Source of the DNA: Pirellulales bacterium
Lineage (GTDB): Bacteria > Planctomycetota > Planctomycetia > Pirellulales > Lacipirellulaceae
Length of the DNA: 64,000 bases
Direction of reading: 5' to 3'
Assembly: GCA_019636345.1 (NCBI GenBank)
Contig: JAHBXQ010000007.1
Span: forward strand, 62,001 to 126,000
Below the pieces are notes generated by a model. It made no database searches. It had not been told where the DNA came from and saw nothing but the letters and a program-made list of their open reading frames with translations. Positions 19,324 to 28,175 of the stretch are shown in pieces. Position 1 is the first letter of the stretch, and each line of letters starts with the position of its first letter. Position numbers and translations under genes: made by a program.

Positions 19324-20385
19324 TTACGGCAGATTGGCGACCTCGCCCCCGTTGCGGGTCGAGAGCGCGCGATACAGTTGGTGATCGATTCCTTCGCTAA
19401 GGAATTGTACCGAGGCGTCGGCCATGGCGAAGTGGACGCCCCCGGGGTGCAGGCTGCGGAACCCGCGAACGTCGTACCACTGTTGTCGCACGAGCTCGGG
19501 ATCCCCCAGCAGGAAGTAGTTGAGCTGCATGTTGCAGGAGGCCCAGTCGCCGTCGGAGAAATACGCCATCGCATGCAGGTCCTGATCAGCGACCGCCTCG
19601 CCGATCATGAGCGTGTTGCTCAGTCCGTCGGAAATCTGCTTGAAGTTGATCGGCTCGTAGTAGCTCATCTTCCAGAACAGTCCGTTGCAGCCGAGCGTCT
19701 CGAAGCAGTCGGGAACGCTTCCGTAGGTGCTGTTGCTCCACAAGCCGCCGGCGCCGAAGACCTCGCCGAGAGCCGTGTCGCCGACGACTCCCTTGTAACT
19801 GGTGACCGCCGTCGTGACTTGCTCCCAGTGGTAGTTGCCCAGGCGGGGAGTCGCGGAGGAATCCGAGGGACAGGTCAGCACGGGAAGCTGATCGTCGAGG
19901 AATTGGCGAATTTCAGGCCTGCCCATCCCGCGGCCGTTCGTGGCAGTTGCGATGAATCGCATATCGGCGCCCGGATTGTCGAAGCCGGGCTTGAGTCCGT
20001 CGTACATCGCCTGCTGTTCGAGTTGCGGCAGCACGTCGACGATCCACCCTTTGCCGTTGGTGTTCCGGCCGGACACGTATTTAGAAGGGGTGGCTTCCTC
20101 GACGCCGCCCCCCGGCAAGCGATATTGTTCGCGTCCGTAGCTCGTGTTGTAGTTGATGCCGAACGGCAGACGCCGCTTGGAATCGTGATGATTTTGCACG
20201 GCCAATGCCACGTTCTTCACGTTGTTGGCGCACGACATCCGTCGGGCCGCTTCCCGAGCAGCCTGGACGGCCGGCAGCAGCAGGGCCACCAGCACGCCGA
20301 TGATCGCGATGACGACCAGCAACTCGACCAACGTGAACGCCGGTCGCTGGCCTAAGGAACGAGCGGGGCGGGAGAAGGGCTTCAT
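19324..20385 (-). CDS. DUF1559 pseudopilin-like protein
   Basis: 353 residues. The N-terminus is a type IV pilin/type II secretion-like signal: FTLVELLVVIAIIGVLVALL with the conserved Glu at +5, followed by PAVQAAREAARRMSC. The DUF1559 (SBP_bac_10-like) C-terminal domain has the typical markers LPYLEQQ-like QLEQQAMYDG, SDGLSNTLMIGE and the final HPGGVHFAMADASVQFL. The family is hugely expanded in planctomycetes and is thought to form surface fibres or secretion pseudopili, but function is not proven. The ATG at 20385 was chosen because it places the pilin signal at the N-terminus. It lies between a dockerin/PEP-CTERM gene and the lipoprotein gene. Confidence 0.92.
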   Translation of the reverse strand: MKPFSRPARSLGQRPAFTLVELLVVIAIIGVLVALLLPAVQAAREAARRMSCANNVKNVALAVQNHHDSKRRLPFGINYNTSYGREQYRLPGGGVEEATPSKYVSGRNTNGKGWIVDVLPQLEQQAMYDGLKPGFDNPGADMRFIATATNGRGMGRPEIRQFLDDQLPVLTCPSDSSATPRLGNYHWEQVTTAVTSYKGVVGDTALGEVFGAGGLWSNSTYGSVPDCFETLGCNGLFWKMSYYEPINFKQISDGLSNTLMIGEAVADQDLHAMAYFSDGDWASCNMQLNYFLLGDPELVRQQWYDVRGFRSLHPGGVHFAMADASVQFLSEGIDHQLYRALSTRNGGEVANLP

Positions 20386-20474
20386 CACGTGCGTCGTTTC
20401 CTGTGATGAGGACGTCGTCGCGGCAAGCACGCCGGTTCGGCGACCTAAGAAGGGAATCCTGTAAAGCGGGCCTC

Positions 20475-20510
20475 GCGCGGCGCGAACCGACGAACCGGTT
20501 CGCGCCGTGC
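20475..20510 (-). terminator. Hairpin downstream of the dockerin/PEP-CTERM gene
   Basis: A 14-bp stem with one G-U pair (core GGCGCGAACC/GGTTCGCGCC, 20479-20488 and 20497-20506) and an 8-base loop starts 12 bases after the stop codon at 20522. No T-run follows. Confidence 0.45.
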
Positions 20511-20521
20511 GGCGACCAAGA

Positions 20522-21763
20522 TTAGCTGCGCGAACGGACGAGTCGTCCCGCGCCCGACAACAGGGCCAACAGCAGGAGCGAAATCGTCGTCGGTTCGGGG
20601 ACGGCGCCAATCGTCGCGACTGCCGGCCCGACGCCCGTGCCGTATTGCGTCTTCCAGAACCCGAGATCGACCCCGTCGACGTCGCCGTCGTAGTCGGAGT
20701 CCCCCATGGCGGTCGTCGCTCCGGAAGTCGTGCCGAAACCTCGCTGCCAGATCAAAAAGTCCGTGCCGTCGACGCCGCCGCTGGAGTTGAAGTCGGCGAC
20801 CGGCATTTCGCTCAACGCCGGGTCAGGGTTCGTATTGGGCGTCACGGCCCCGGCGTTGGCGAACACCTCGACCAGCGCATTGTCGAACCACAAGCTGCCG
20901 CTCACCGCGCCCCCGGCGAAATCGCCCCAGAACATCACGGCTCGCACCTCCTCGACGTCGGCGACGGTGTAGACGTCGTCGCCGATGCCGAACCAGTCGG
21001 AGTCGTTCACCGTGTAAGTGACCTCGATCCGCGTCCACGCGGTCGTCGTGACCGTTCGGATGCGTCCTTCGCTTGCCGCGAAGGGATCGATCACCGAGCC
21101 GTTCTTGTTGACGTCGATCCAGATCCCTTGTCCGAGGTGTTGATCGGTGTCGACGATCTTGTCGCCCCAGAGCGGTTGAAGTTGTCCGCCGTTCGTGTCG
21201 GCGGACGTGCTGAGCGCCTGCTTCCAGAACTCGAACTTCAGCACAGGTTCAATTTGCGGCGCCGCCGTGATCGGGTTGTTAGGATCCTCGCGGACCCACA
21301 TCGAGTATCGCAGCACGTTGCCGTTTTGCAATTTGGCGACGTTGCCGTGAAGCGGGTCGGAGACCGCCGTGTTGCCGATCGTCGCGAAAACCGAGTTCGG
21401 CGGGGTCGTGTTCGGCGGGTCGTCGTTTTGGTCCATATTCGTGGGGCCGTCGAACGTGACGTCGATGCCGTTCTCGCCGTTGGAGACCGGAATTGAGATC
21501 CCGGCGCCCGATCCGGCGCCCGTATTCTGGGTCTGCACGAGGATGTGATTGCCGCGATACACCGCGGTGTCGTCGTTGCCGAAGGCGCCGAACGCGAAGA
21601 CGTCGGTCAGCCCGAAGCCCAGACCGTCGGCGTTCATGTCGGTGTCGAGCACGGTGGCGTTGGCGGCGGCGACTCGCTGCGGATTTGCGGGGCCGAGCCA
21701 GATCGCGGCGGCGGAGAGCGCGAGCAGGCTCGCGCACTTCATCATGTGGAAACCGGGGGCCAT
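20522..21763 (-). CDS. Exported PEP-CTERM protein with dockerin-like repeat
   Basis: About 413 residues from the ATG at 21763, which has GGGAG upstream. A signal peptide (CASLLALSAAAIWLGPA) precedes a jelly-roll-like region of about 270 residues (FDGPTNMDQNDD; WTRIEVTYTVNDSDW; GSLWFDNALVEVF) that resembles carbohydrate-binding modules. Next comes the dockerin-like pair (SSGGVDGTDFLIWQRGFG, DYDGDVDGVDLGFWKTQYG) and the sorting tail VPEPTTISLLLLALL ending in RSRS. No enzyme motif is visible. Probably a surface glycan-binding protein of the adjoining beta-glucan locus; this is inference from position. Confidence 0.82.
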   Translation of the reverse strand: MAPGFHMMKCASLLALSAAAIWLGPANPQRVAAANATVLDTDMNADGLGFGLTDVFAFGAFGNDDTAVYRGNHILVQTQNTGAGSGAGISIPVSNGENGIDVTFDGPTNMDQNDDPPNTTPPNSVFATIGNTAVSDPLHGNVAKLQNGNVLRYSMWVREDPNNPITAAPQIEPVLKFEFWKQALSTSADTNGGQLQPLWGDKIVDTDQHLGQGIWIDVNKNGSVIDPFAASEGRIRTVTTTAWTRIEVTYTVNDSDWFGIGDDVYTVADVEEVRAVMFWGDFAGGAVSGSLWFDNALVEVFANAGAVTPNTNPDPALSEMPVADFNSSGGVDGTDFLIWQRGFGTTSGATTAMGDSDYDGDVDGVDLGFWKTQYGTGVGPAVATIGAVPEPTTISLLLLALLSGAGRLVRSRS

Positions 21764-22082
21764 ATCGACGTTCTCCCTCTCATGCAAAGCCGCCTCGAAC
21801 CTCGATGGACGAGCTCGGCGACGCGAACAGAATTGTTGACTCGGCAGCAGAAACAAGGCCACGAGGCGCCCTGGACGGTGGGTCGCGGACCGCAGCCCCG
21901 TCCGCGTGGCGCTCGATGACGAGAACGCGACGCCGCACCGCCCCCAGCGTCAATCTTCGCTGCGTGCGGCGTCGCGATTCCCGATACCTGCAAGCGCCGT
22001 CCTGGACGGGCTTGCAGCGACTCAGACCGACTCGCACGGCCGACGAAGCAGGCCGGCCGTGCGAGCTCGCTATCCTGTTCAA
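21764..22082. other. Intergenic region between two PEP-CTERM genes
   Basis: This 319-base gap holds the hairpin at 22031-22065 and presumably the leader of the gene starting at 21763. No promoter consensus was recognised. Confidence 0.3.
22031..22065 (-). terminator. Hairpin downstream of the short PEP-CTERM gene
   Basis: A perfect 11-bp stem (CTCGCACGGCC/GGCCGTGCGAG) with a 13-base loop begins 17 bases after the stop at 22083. It has no T-run. Confidence 0.4.
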
Positions 22083-22739
22083 TCAGGCCCGGCGACGACG
22101 AGCGAAGCGGACCACGCCGATCAAACCGATTCCCGCCAGCAGCACGCTGCCCGGCTCGGGGACCTTGAACGAGAAGTCGTCGATGAACAACGTCCCGCTT
22201 CCTCCGGTGGAAAACGTTTGTCCGGCATAGACGGCCCGTGCGATCGTCGCCCCGGCGGGCGCCGTCGCGACGAGGTTGAACATCGTGTAGTCGGAAGTCA
22301 GCGCGGGGACCAGATTGGGAGTTCGACCGATCTCGCTCGTGTCGTCGCGCCACTCGATACGGACCTCGGGGCCTACGTTGGTGTTGCTGCCGACCGCCTT
22401 GTGCCAGCCCATGAAACTCCATGTGCTGCCGCCGGTCACCGGCACGTCCTGGAACACGCCGGCAAAGCTGTTAGGGCCGCCCAGGGTCAGGTCGATGTGC
22501 GAGGCGCCCGTGCGGGGCATCACCGTGCTGACCAAGGTCGAGGTGCCGGCGGCGCCCCCGGAAAAGCCTTCCCAAGAGCCGACGAACGGAGGGCCGTCGT
22601 AGGTGATGGGGTCTTCAAAGCTCGGATTCGCAAACTGGTTTGCATTGGCCTGCGAGCAGCAGGCGATCACGATCGCGCTCAGAGCGATTGCGACCGACGC
22701 CGCGCGGGTCGGACTTGGCTTTCTCAGTGTTGACAGCAT
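22083..22739 (-). CDS. PEP-CTERM protein with a lectin/CBM-like domain
   Basis: 218 residues. The ATG at 22739 has GGAG nine bases upstream; the longer open frame is non-coding. After the signal peptide (VAIALSAIVIACCSQANA) the protein reads NQFANPSFEDP, GSWEGFSGGA and GASHIDLTLGGPNSFAGVFQDV, a layout seen in many PEP-CTERM proteins with a CBM-like jelly roll. The tail is VPEPGSVLLAGIGLIGV then ARRRRA, a canonical sorting signal. It is the first gene downstream of the LacI gene on the same strand, and a candidate LacI operator lies between them, so it is probably induced by the locus sugar. Confidence 0.82.
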   Translation of the reverse strand: MLSTLRKPSPTRAASVAIALSAIVIACCSQANANQFANPSFEDPITYDGPPFVGSWEGFSGGAAGTSTLVSTVMPRTGASHIDLTLGGPNSFAGVFQDVPVTGGSTWSFMGWHKAVGSNTNVGPEVRIEWRDDTSEIGRTPNLVPALTSDYTMFNLVATAPAGATIARAVYAGQTFSTGGSGTLFIDDFSFKVPEPGSVLLAGIGLIGVVRFARRRRA

Positions 22740-23227
22740 GAGCGTTTCTCCAGAGGGACTACGACAAAACAACAACGCGACGAACGAATGCCCATGGAAC
22801 GGGCCGACTCTTCTCGCCAGACAGTTCTTGAAACCAGCGCCCAGCAGTTCCGTCGCTCGGATCGCAGCGGAGCAACGAAATCCAAGACTTCGTGGGAAAG
22901 GAGCAGAGAAAAGACGAGTTACGGAAACAAAGGAACCGCGAGCTTGGCTCGACGCCTCACCCGATGAACTTTGACGAACCGATCGCGGGTGCGAACGCAA
23001 CAAAGGATTTCGAGCGACGCGGGCTCGGAGAGCAAGACGAGTGAGAATCGCAAGTGAAAAGAAAACGTTCTGTAACAGTTACTATATTGACGATCTAAGA
23101 GCCCGGCGTCAAGTCAATTCCGGGAAAATCGGCAGAATTCGTGAAATCGGAACTCGCGCTGCGACACCACTTGCCTTGCGAAGAACGGGGGAGCACGACC
23201 GCGAGACTGCAGAATCGAGGCCCTCGC
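22740..23227. other. Regulatory gap between lacI and the PEP-CTERM gene
   Basis: This 488-base gap contains a candidate LacI operator (23072-23082) that directly abuts a minus-strand -10-like TATAGT (23080-23085 read in reverse). A -35-like TTGACG lies about 20 bases further upstream, slightly too far for an ideal promoter. About 340 bases then separate this site from the start codon. No gene was recognised. Confidence 0.4.
23072..23082. promoter_or_regulatory. Candidate LacI-family operator 2
   Basis: GTAACAGTTAC is a perfect odd-centred palindrome. It differs from the site upstream of lacI (GAAACAGTTTC) only by a compensated change of one base pair. The two share the 13-base form TGWAACAGTTWCT, including the non-palindromic flanking T at each end. 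It overlaps a minus-strand -10-like element, which suits a repressor site. Confidence 0.55.
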
Positions 23228-24256
23228 TCAGCGTTCGCTCGTGGCCGGCCGGCGGGACGCCGTCGGAGCAGGCCCGGCCGTACGATGGATCTCCAGCCAG
23301 GCCTCTCCCCGCAGCGTCATGTTCCGAGCCAGCGGATTCGCGGCAGCCGTCTCCGCAACGAACTCGAACGCCCGGCGACCCAGCTCGCGCGAGTCCTGAC
23401 AGACCGCAGTCATTTCCGGAAAGACCGTGTTGCGAATGTCGGCGTCGTCGAATCCCACGATCGAGATCGTCTCGGGGATCAGGACCCCCAAGCTGTGGGC
23501 CTCGTTGATCGCCCCGACCGCCACCAACGGGTCGGCAATGAACACGGCCGTCGGGGGGGAAGGGAGGCTGATCACCTTCCGCATCAGTTGGGTGCCGTCC
23601 TCTTGCCGAGCCGGCAATTTGAAGACGAAGCGCTCGTCGTACAAATCGTGCGATTGCAGCACCTCGCGGTACGATCGGTACCGATCGAGGTGGTCGCCGT
23701 CTTCGCGCTCGCTCGACGCAAAAGCGATTCGCCGATGGCCCAGGGAGACGAGATACTCGACGGCCTCCAAGCTCGCCGCCCGGGAGTCGTTGTAGACGAA
23801 CCTCAACTGCGGGGCGTCGAAATGGTCTCCCAGGACGACCAACGGGAAGTCCTCTTCGGCCATCTGAGCGACCAAGTCCCGCTCGGCCGCCGTGCAGCGG
23901 ATGATCGCCCCTTCGATCCCCTTGCGCATAAAGAACTGAGCGAACGTTTCGTCGGCCCGTTTGTCCCGCCGCAAATGGACGATCTGCAAGTCGAAGGGGG
24001 AGTCCTGCATGGCGGCAATCATGCCGTCGAAGCAGGCCGCGTCGTAGGGGGAGCCGGCCGTAAACTGGCCCGTGTAGACCAGGGCGATGCAGCCTTGCGA
24101 TTTTCGACCCACGGTGGGTGAATAACCGCAACGAGCGACCGAGGCCATGACCCGGTCCCGCAATTCCGGGGTCACCGAACCGCTGCCGTTGACCACACGC
24201 GAAACCGTGGCGATGGAAACGCCTGCGTCTTCTGCCACTCGGCGGATCGATGACAT
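23228..24256 (-). CDS. LacI family transcriptional regulator
   Basis: 342 residues. The N-terminal helix-turn-helix SIRRVAEDAGVSIATVSRVVNG is classical LacI/GalR and is followed by the hinge (YSPTVGRKSQ). The rest is a periplasmic-binding-protein-like sugar-sensing domain with FDGMIAAMQDS, DRYRSYREVLQSH, PTAVFIADPLVAVGA and ISIVGFDDADI. The ATG at 24256 was chosen because it places the helix-turn-helix at residue 3. It likely represses the minus-strand beta-glucan locus that follows and perhaps the divergent transporter; a candidate operator lies 25 bases before its own start, suggesting autoregulation. Confidence 0.92.
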   Translation of the reverse strand: MSSIRRVAEDAGVSIATVSRVVNGSGSVTPELRDRVMASVARCGYSPTVGRKSQGCIALVYTGQFTAGSPYDAACFDGMIAAMQDSPFDLQIVHLRRDKRADETFAQFFMRKGIEGAIIRCTAAERDLVAQMAEEDFPLVVLGDHFDAPQLRFVYNDSRAASLEAVEYLVSLGHRRIAFASSEREDGDHLDRYRSYREVLQSHDLYDERFVFKLPARQEDGTQLMRKVISLPSPPTAVFIADPLVAVGAINEAHSLGVLIPETISIVGFDDADIRNTVFPEMTAVCQDSRELGRRAFEFVAETAAANPLARNMTLRGEAWLEIHRTAGPAPTASRRPATSER

Positions 24257-24280
24257 GAAAAACCCGAGGAAATAGCCAGT

Positions 24281-24291
24281 GAAACAGTTTC
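24281..24291. promoter_or_regulatory. Candidate LacI-family operator 1
   Basis: GAAACAGTTTC is a perfect palindrome around a single central base, in the divergent region between lacI (start 24256) and the MFS transporter gene. Its near twin lies at 23072-23082. Position and form fit autoregulation by the LacI protein. Confidence 0.55.
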
Positions 24292-24502
24292 TTATCTGTA
24301 TCCTGGCCTCCCGCTCCGGCAAAGTCAATCCTCTTTGGGTTCCGGCCAGATGACGAAGTCCTCGACTTCTGTCACTCTGGGGCTTTGCGAGGGCATACCG
24401 GGCGTCAGGGCCGCTGGCCCGCGGCAAACCGGCGGTCCTCTCGCAACGGCCGATTCTGCCGAGGCTGTCGCCGCTGACTCATCGCTCGAAGCCGCCTTGT
24501 TC

Positions 24503-25825
24503 ATGCCCCACGCCGAACCCGAGCATCGTTCGTCCTTGGGGCTGATGTTGCGTCTCTCGGCGATGATGTTCCTCCAGTATTGGTCCTTCGGCGCCTGGGC
24601 GGTGACCGTGGGGACGTACATCGCCGCGAACACGGGCGAGGAGGGGGCCGCCATCTTCTCGGCAGGATTCATCGGATACAGCTCCGCAGCGGGCGCCATC
24701 GGCAGCCTCCTGTCACCGGCCATCGTCGGAATCCTCAGCGATCGGTACTTTTCCGCCCGGCGACTCTTGGCCGTCACGCAACTCGGCTGCGCCGCGGCGA
24801 ATTGGGGGATGCATCAAAGCCGCAGCGAGTGGACGTTTTTGTTGTGGCTGCTGGCGTATTTCCACTGTCTCTTCCCGGCCATTGCGATGACCAATGCGAT
24901 CGGGCTCAGGAATCTTCGCAATTCCCAGGCCGAGTATCCCGTCGTTCGCGTGGCCGGGACGCTCGGCTGGATTGCGGCGGGGTTGTTCGTCGGCATGGGG
25001 TGGCCGTGGGCGACGGGCGTCTCGATCGAGGCGACGCGAATCCCGCTGGCGATCGGGGCGGCCAGCAGCCTGCTTCTGGCGATCTTCGCCCTCGCATTGC
25101 CCGCGACCCCTCCGCCGCAGCGTCAACCAAGCATGGCGATCACGGCCACTTCGGTCTCCGGCGGCGCAACGGGGGTGGGGCGTCCGCTGGCGATGTTTCT
25201 TATTGCTTCCGTGTTCGCCTGTCTGTCGAGCGTCGCTTACAACAGCTACGCCAACCTGTACCTCAACCAGCGCGGATTCCCCAACCCGGCGGCGCTGATG
25301 ACCATGGGGCAGGTCTCCGACGTCGTATGCCTGTTCGCAACGCCATGGCTCGTGGCGCGGGTCGGACTGCGAGCGCTCTTCGCCGCAGGGATCGCCGCCT
25401 GGGCCGTTCGCTACGGGCTGTTGGCCGGGGGAAGTCGGCTGGCCGGCGACTGGCCCGTTTACGCGGCCATCGTCGTTCACGGTCCGTGCTTCGTGTTCGT
25501 GTTCGTCGTCGGCGTGATGATCGTCGACAAATTGGCAGGTGAAGCGTATCGCGGAGTCGCGCAAGGGCTGTTCACCGGCGCTTCGACGGGGGCGGGGAAC
25601 CTGCTCGGCGCTTTCGCCATGGGGTTGGCTCAGACGCGGTTCCTGACTCCTGCGGGGGAGTCGCCCCCTCCGTATCGCTGGTCGGAGTTTTGGCTCGTCC
25701 CGGCCGCGATGAGCGTCGCGGCCGGGATCATTTACGTCAGCGTCTGGAAGTCGTTGCGCCCGCGCGGCGAAGCGCAGCCTGCCGGCGAGCGACGCGAAGC
25801 GCAAGGCGAATCGTCGACGGTCTGA
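24503..25825 (+). CDS. MFS transporter of the nucleoside:H+ symporter type
   Basis: About 440 residues and twelve predicted membrane helices. The first helix MMFLQYWSFGAWAVTVGTYI and GFIGYSSAAGAIGSLLSPAI-type second helix match the NupG/XapB-like branch of the major facilitator superfamily. In planctomycetes these often lie in sugar-utilisation loci, so a sugar or oligosaccharide is a plausible substrate; the family itself imports nucleosides. It is divergent from lacI. The frame is open from 24335; I prefer the ATG at 24503 because the upstream part is unlike the family. No strong Shine-Dalgarno was seen for any start. Confidence 0.8.
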   Translation: MPHAEPEHRSSLGLMLRLSAMMFLQYWSFGAWAVTVGTYIAANTGEEGAAIFSAGFIGYSSAAGAIGSLLSPAIVGILSDRYFSARRLLAVTQLGCAAANWGMHQSRSEWTFLLWLLAYFHCLFPAIAMTNAIGLRNLRNSQAEYPVVRVAGTLGWIAAGLFVGMGWPWATGVSIEATRIPLAIGAASSLLLAIFALALPATPPPQRQPSMAITATSVSGGATGVGRPLAMFLIASVFACLSSVAYNSYANLYLNQRGFPNPAALMTMGQVSDVVCLFATPWLVARVGLRALFAAGIAAWAVRYGLLAGGSRLAGDWPVYAAIVVHGPCFVFVFVVGVMIVDKLAGEAYRGVAQGLFTGASTGAGNLLGAFAMGLAQTRFLTPAGESPPPYRWSEFWLVPAAMSVAAGIIYVSVWKSLRPRGEAQPAGERREAQGESSTV

Positions 25826-25865
25826 GTTGCGCTCGCCGCATTCACTGTGCCGTACCGGGTCTCTT

Positions 25866-28175
25866 TCACGGGCCTCCGACGACGGGGGACTTGGCGACGA
25901 CGTCGGCCAAGTCTTCAAGGAGGTTGCTGCCGTAGCTGTCGGGGAGCAGGAACTCGATGTGGCCCGTCGTGACGTCGTACATGGCGCCGACAATGGCGAT
26001 GCGATCGGCGTCGACCAAGCCGCGCAGCGTGCGGCTGCGCGCGTAGATCTCCGCGACGGTGCGCTGGACGTTGCGGCGGGCCACTTGATCGACGAACGCC
26101 GCGCGCTCGCGGTCGCCGGAACGCCGGTGGAAGTCGTCGATGCGACCGGCGATCGAGTGGTTGATCTCCTCGACCACTTCCCCCAAGTGATTGCAGGACG
26201 CCAGCAGCGGGTCGATCGGCTCGCCCCGGGCCGTAGCCGCGGCGAGTTGCACCGACGAGGAGACCGCCCCGCACTGGGTGTGGCCGATCGCCAGCACGAC
26301 CTTGGCCCCGGCGACCGAGCAGCCGTACTCCATGCTCCCCAGGATCTTCGGGCCGACGATATTTCCCGCGATGCGGATGCAGAAGATGTCCCCCAACCCC
26401 AGGTCGAAGACGATTTCGGCGGGCATCCGCGAGTCGACGCAACTCAGCACGACCGCCAGCGGATGCTGGCCGTGCGCCGCCGCGTGCCGTTGGCGGCGGA
26501 AGTCGTACTCGAGGTGACGTCCGGTGCGAAATCGTTCGTTCCCTTCATGCAGGAATCGGAGAACCTGCGCGGGGGACGATTTCGACTGCAGCTCGCGCGT
26601 CGAGTAGTCGACGTAGCGAATCTCGTCTTCGAGCTGATAGCTGCTGCGGAAGCCCCGCAGGCTGACCTCGACGCCAAAGGCCGGGGCGATCTCTTGCTTG
26701 TATTCGCGAACCAGGCTGAGGATGTCGGGATCGATGTAGTCGGAATGCACCGCGTCGATCAACAGATGGGATCCGGGGGGCGTGTTGCGGAGCGTCTGGC
26801 TCAACGAGGCCCGGTTGAGGAAGCTCACTTGATTGGCCAGTTGCAGGTGGACCACTTCCCCGCTGGCGTGTTTCTCGACGACGCGCTGAATCGGGCGCCG
26901 CAGGTTGCTGTGGAGGATGAACGTCAGGCTGACGCCCAGCCCGATGAGGACGCCGGTCAACAGGTCGGTCAGCACGATCGCCGCCATGGTGATCACGAAC
27001 GGCGCAAATTGGTAACGGCCCTGACTCCACATTTTCCGGAACAGGTCGGGGTTCGCCAGCTTGTATCCGGTATACAGCAGGATCGCCGCCAGACAGGAGA
27101 GCGGAATGTGATTGAGCTGCGTCGGGAACAGGGCCACGCACACCAACAGCAGACCCCCGTGGATCACGGTCGCCAGCTTGGTGCGCCCGCCGGCCAGCAC
27201 GTTGACCGAACTGCGGACGATGACCGACGTCATCGGCAATCCGCCGCACAATCCGGCCGTCACGTTGCCCGCCCCCTGGGCCAGCAGTTCGCGGTTGGGA
27301 GGAGACTGCCGGCGCTGCGGATCGAGCTTGTCGACCGCTTCAAGATTGAGCAGCGTTTCAAGCGAAGCGACGATCGCGACCGTGATCGCCGCCATGTACG
27401 CGGCCGGGTTGGTCCACTGCGTGAAATCGGGGAATGCGAGGAAGCCGACGAACTCGCGCACGCTGCCGGCGACAGGCACCTGCACGAGGTGGCTCGATTG
27501 AATCAACCATTCTCCCCCCAGCCGGTCGAACCACAGTTTCAGCCCCGCCCCTGCGAGCACGACGACCAACGGCATCGGCACGAGCGAACCCTTCAGCGGC
27601 TTCCATTGCGACACGATCATGAGACCCAGCGAGATCAGCCCCACCACGATCGCGCCTTCGTGAATTTCGCCCCACAGATGCAGCAGCTCGGTGAAGGTGT
27701 TTCGCTTGTCCGGCTGGAGGAAGGTCAAGCTCCCGGTCGGATCGGCGTCGCGGCCCAAGAGGTGGGGGATTTGCTTGAGGATGAGGATCACCCCGATCGC
27801 CGACAGCAGACCGTGGATGACGCTCGTGGGAAAGAACGCGGACAAGTTGCCGGCGCGGAGCAAACCGAGCACGATCTGCAAGGCGCCGGCGACGGTCACG
27901 ACGAATAGGAACGCCTCGAACGAGCCGAGCCTTTCGATCTCGAGCGCCACGACGGCCGTCAATCCGGCGGCGGGTCCGCTGACGCTGGTGTGAGACCCGC
28001 TGAGGAGTCCGACCATCAGCCCGCCGAGGATTCCCGCGACGATGCCGGAGAACAGAGGCGCCCCCGAGGCGAGCGCAATCCCCAGGCAGAGCGGCAGCGC
28101 CACCAAGAAGACGACCACGCCGGCGACCAGATCCTGGTGCAGACGATACGGAGACGCCGCCGCGGATTGGGTCAT
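25866..28175 (-). CDS. SulP-type anion transporter fused to beta-carbonic anhydrase
   Basis: 769 residues. Residues 1-420 are a SulP permease (DLVAGVVVFLVALPLCLGIA; SGPAAGLTAVV; GGLPMTSVIVRSSVN). About 430-545 is a STAS-like domain (VVHLQLANQVSFLNRASL; GSHLLIDAVHSDYID). The C-terminal 215 residues are a beta-carbonic anhydrase with the zinc and dyad residues Cys579, Asp581 and Arg583 (SCVDSRMP), His632 and Cys635 (GHTQCGAV), so the enzyme should be active. The likely role is bicarbonate uptake with interconversion of CO2 and bicarbonate at the inner membrane face. Such fusions are known in several phyla. It is convergent with the MFS gene and 41 bases from it. Confidence 0.95.
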   Translation of the reverse strand: MTQSAAASPYRLHQDLVAGVVVFLVALPLCLGIALASGAPLFSGIVAGILGGLMVGLLSGSHTSVSGPAAGLTAVVALEIERLGSFEAFLFVVTVAGALQIVLGLLRAGNLSAFFPTSVIHGLLSAIGVILILKQIPHLLGRDADPTGSLTFLQPDKRNTFTELLHLWGEIHEGAIVVGLISLGLMIVSQWKPLKGSLVPMPLVVVLAGAGLKLWFDRLGGEWLIQSSHLVQVPVAGSVREFVGFLAFPDFTQWTNPAAYMAAITVAIVASLETLLNLEAVDKLDPQRRQSPPNRELLAQGAGNVTAGLCGGLPMTSVIVRSSVNVLAGGRTKLATVIHGGLLLVCVALFPTQLNHIPLSCLAAILLYTGYKLANPDLFRKMWSQGRYQFAPFVITMAAIVLTDLLTGVLIGLGVSLTFILHSNLRRPIQRVVEKHASGEVVHLQLANQVSFLNRASLSQTLRNTPPGSHLLIDAVHSDYIDPDILSLVREYKQEIAPAFGVEVSLRGFRSSYQLEDEIRYVDYSTRELQSKSSPAQVLRFLHEGNERFRTGRHLEYDFRRQRHAAAHGQHPLAVVLSCVDSRMPAEIVFDLGLGDIFCIRIAGNIVGPKILGSMEYGCSVAGAKVVLAIGHTQCGAVSSSVQLAAATARGEPIDPLLASCNHLGEVVEEINHSIAGRIDDFHRRSGDRERAAFVDQVARRNVQRTVAEIYARSRTLRGLVDADRIAIVGAMYDVTTGHIEFLLPDSYGSNLLEDLADVVAKSPVVGGP

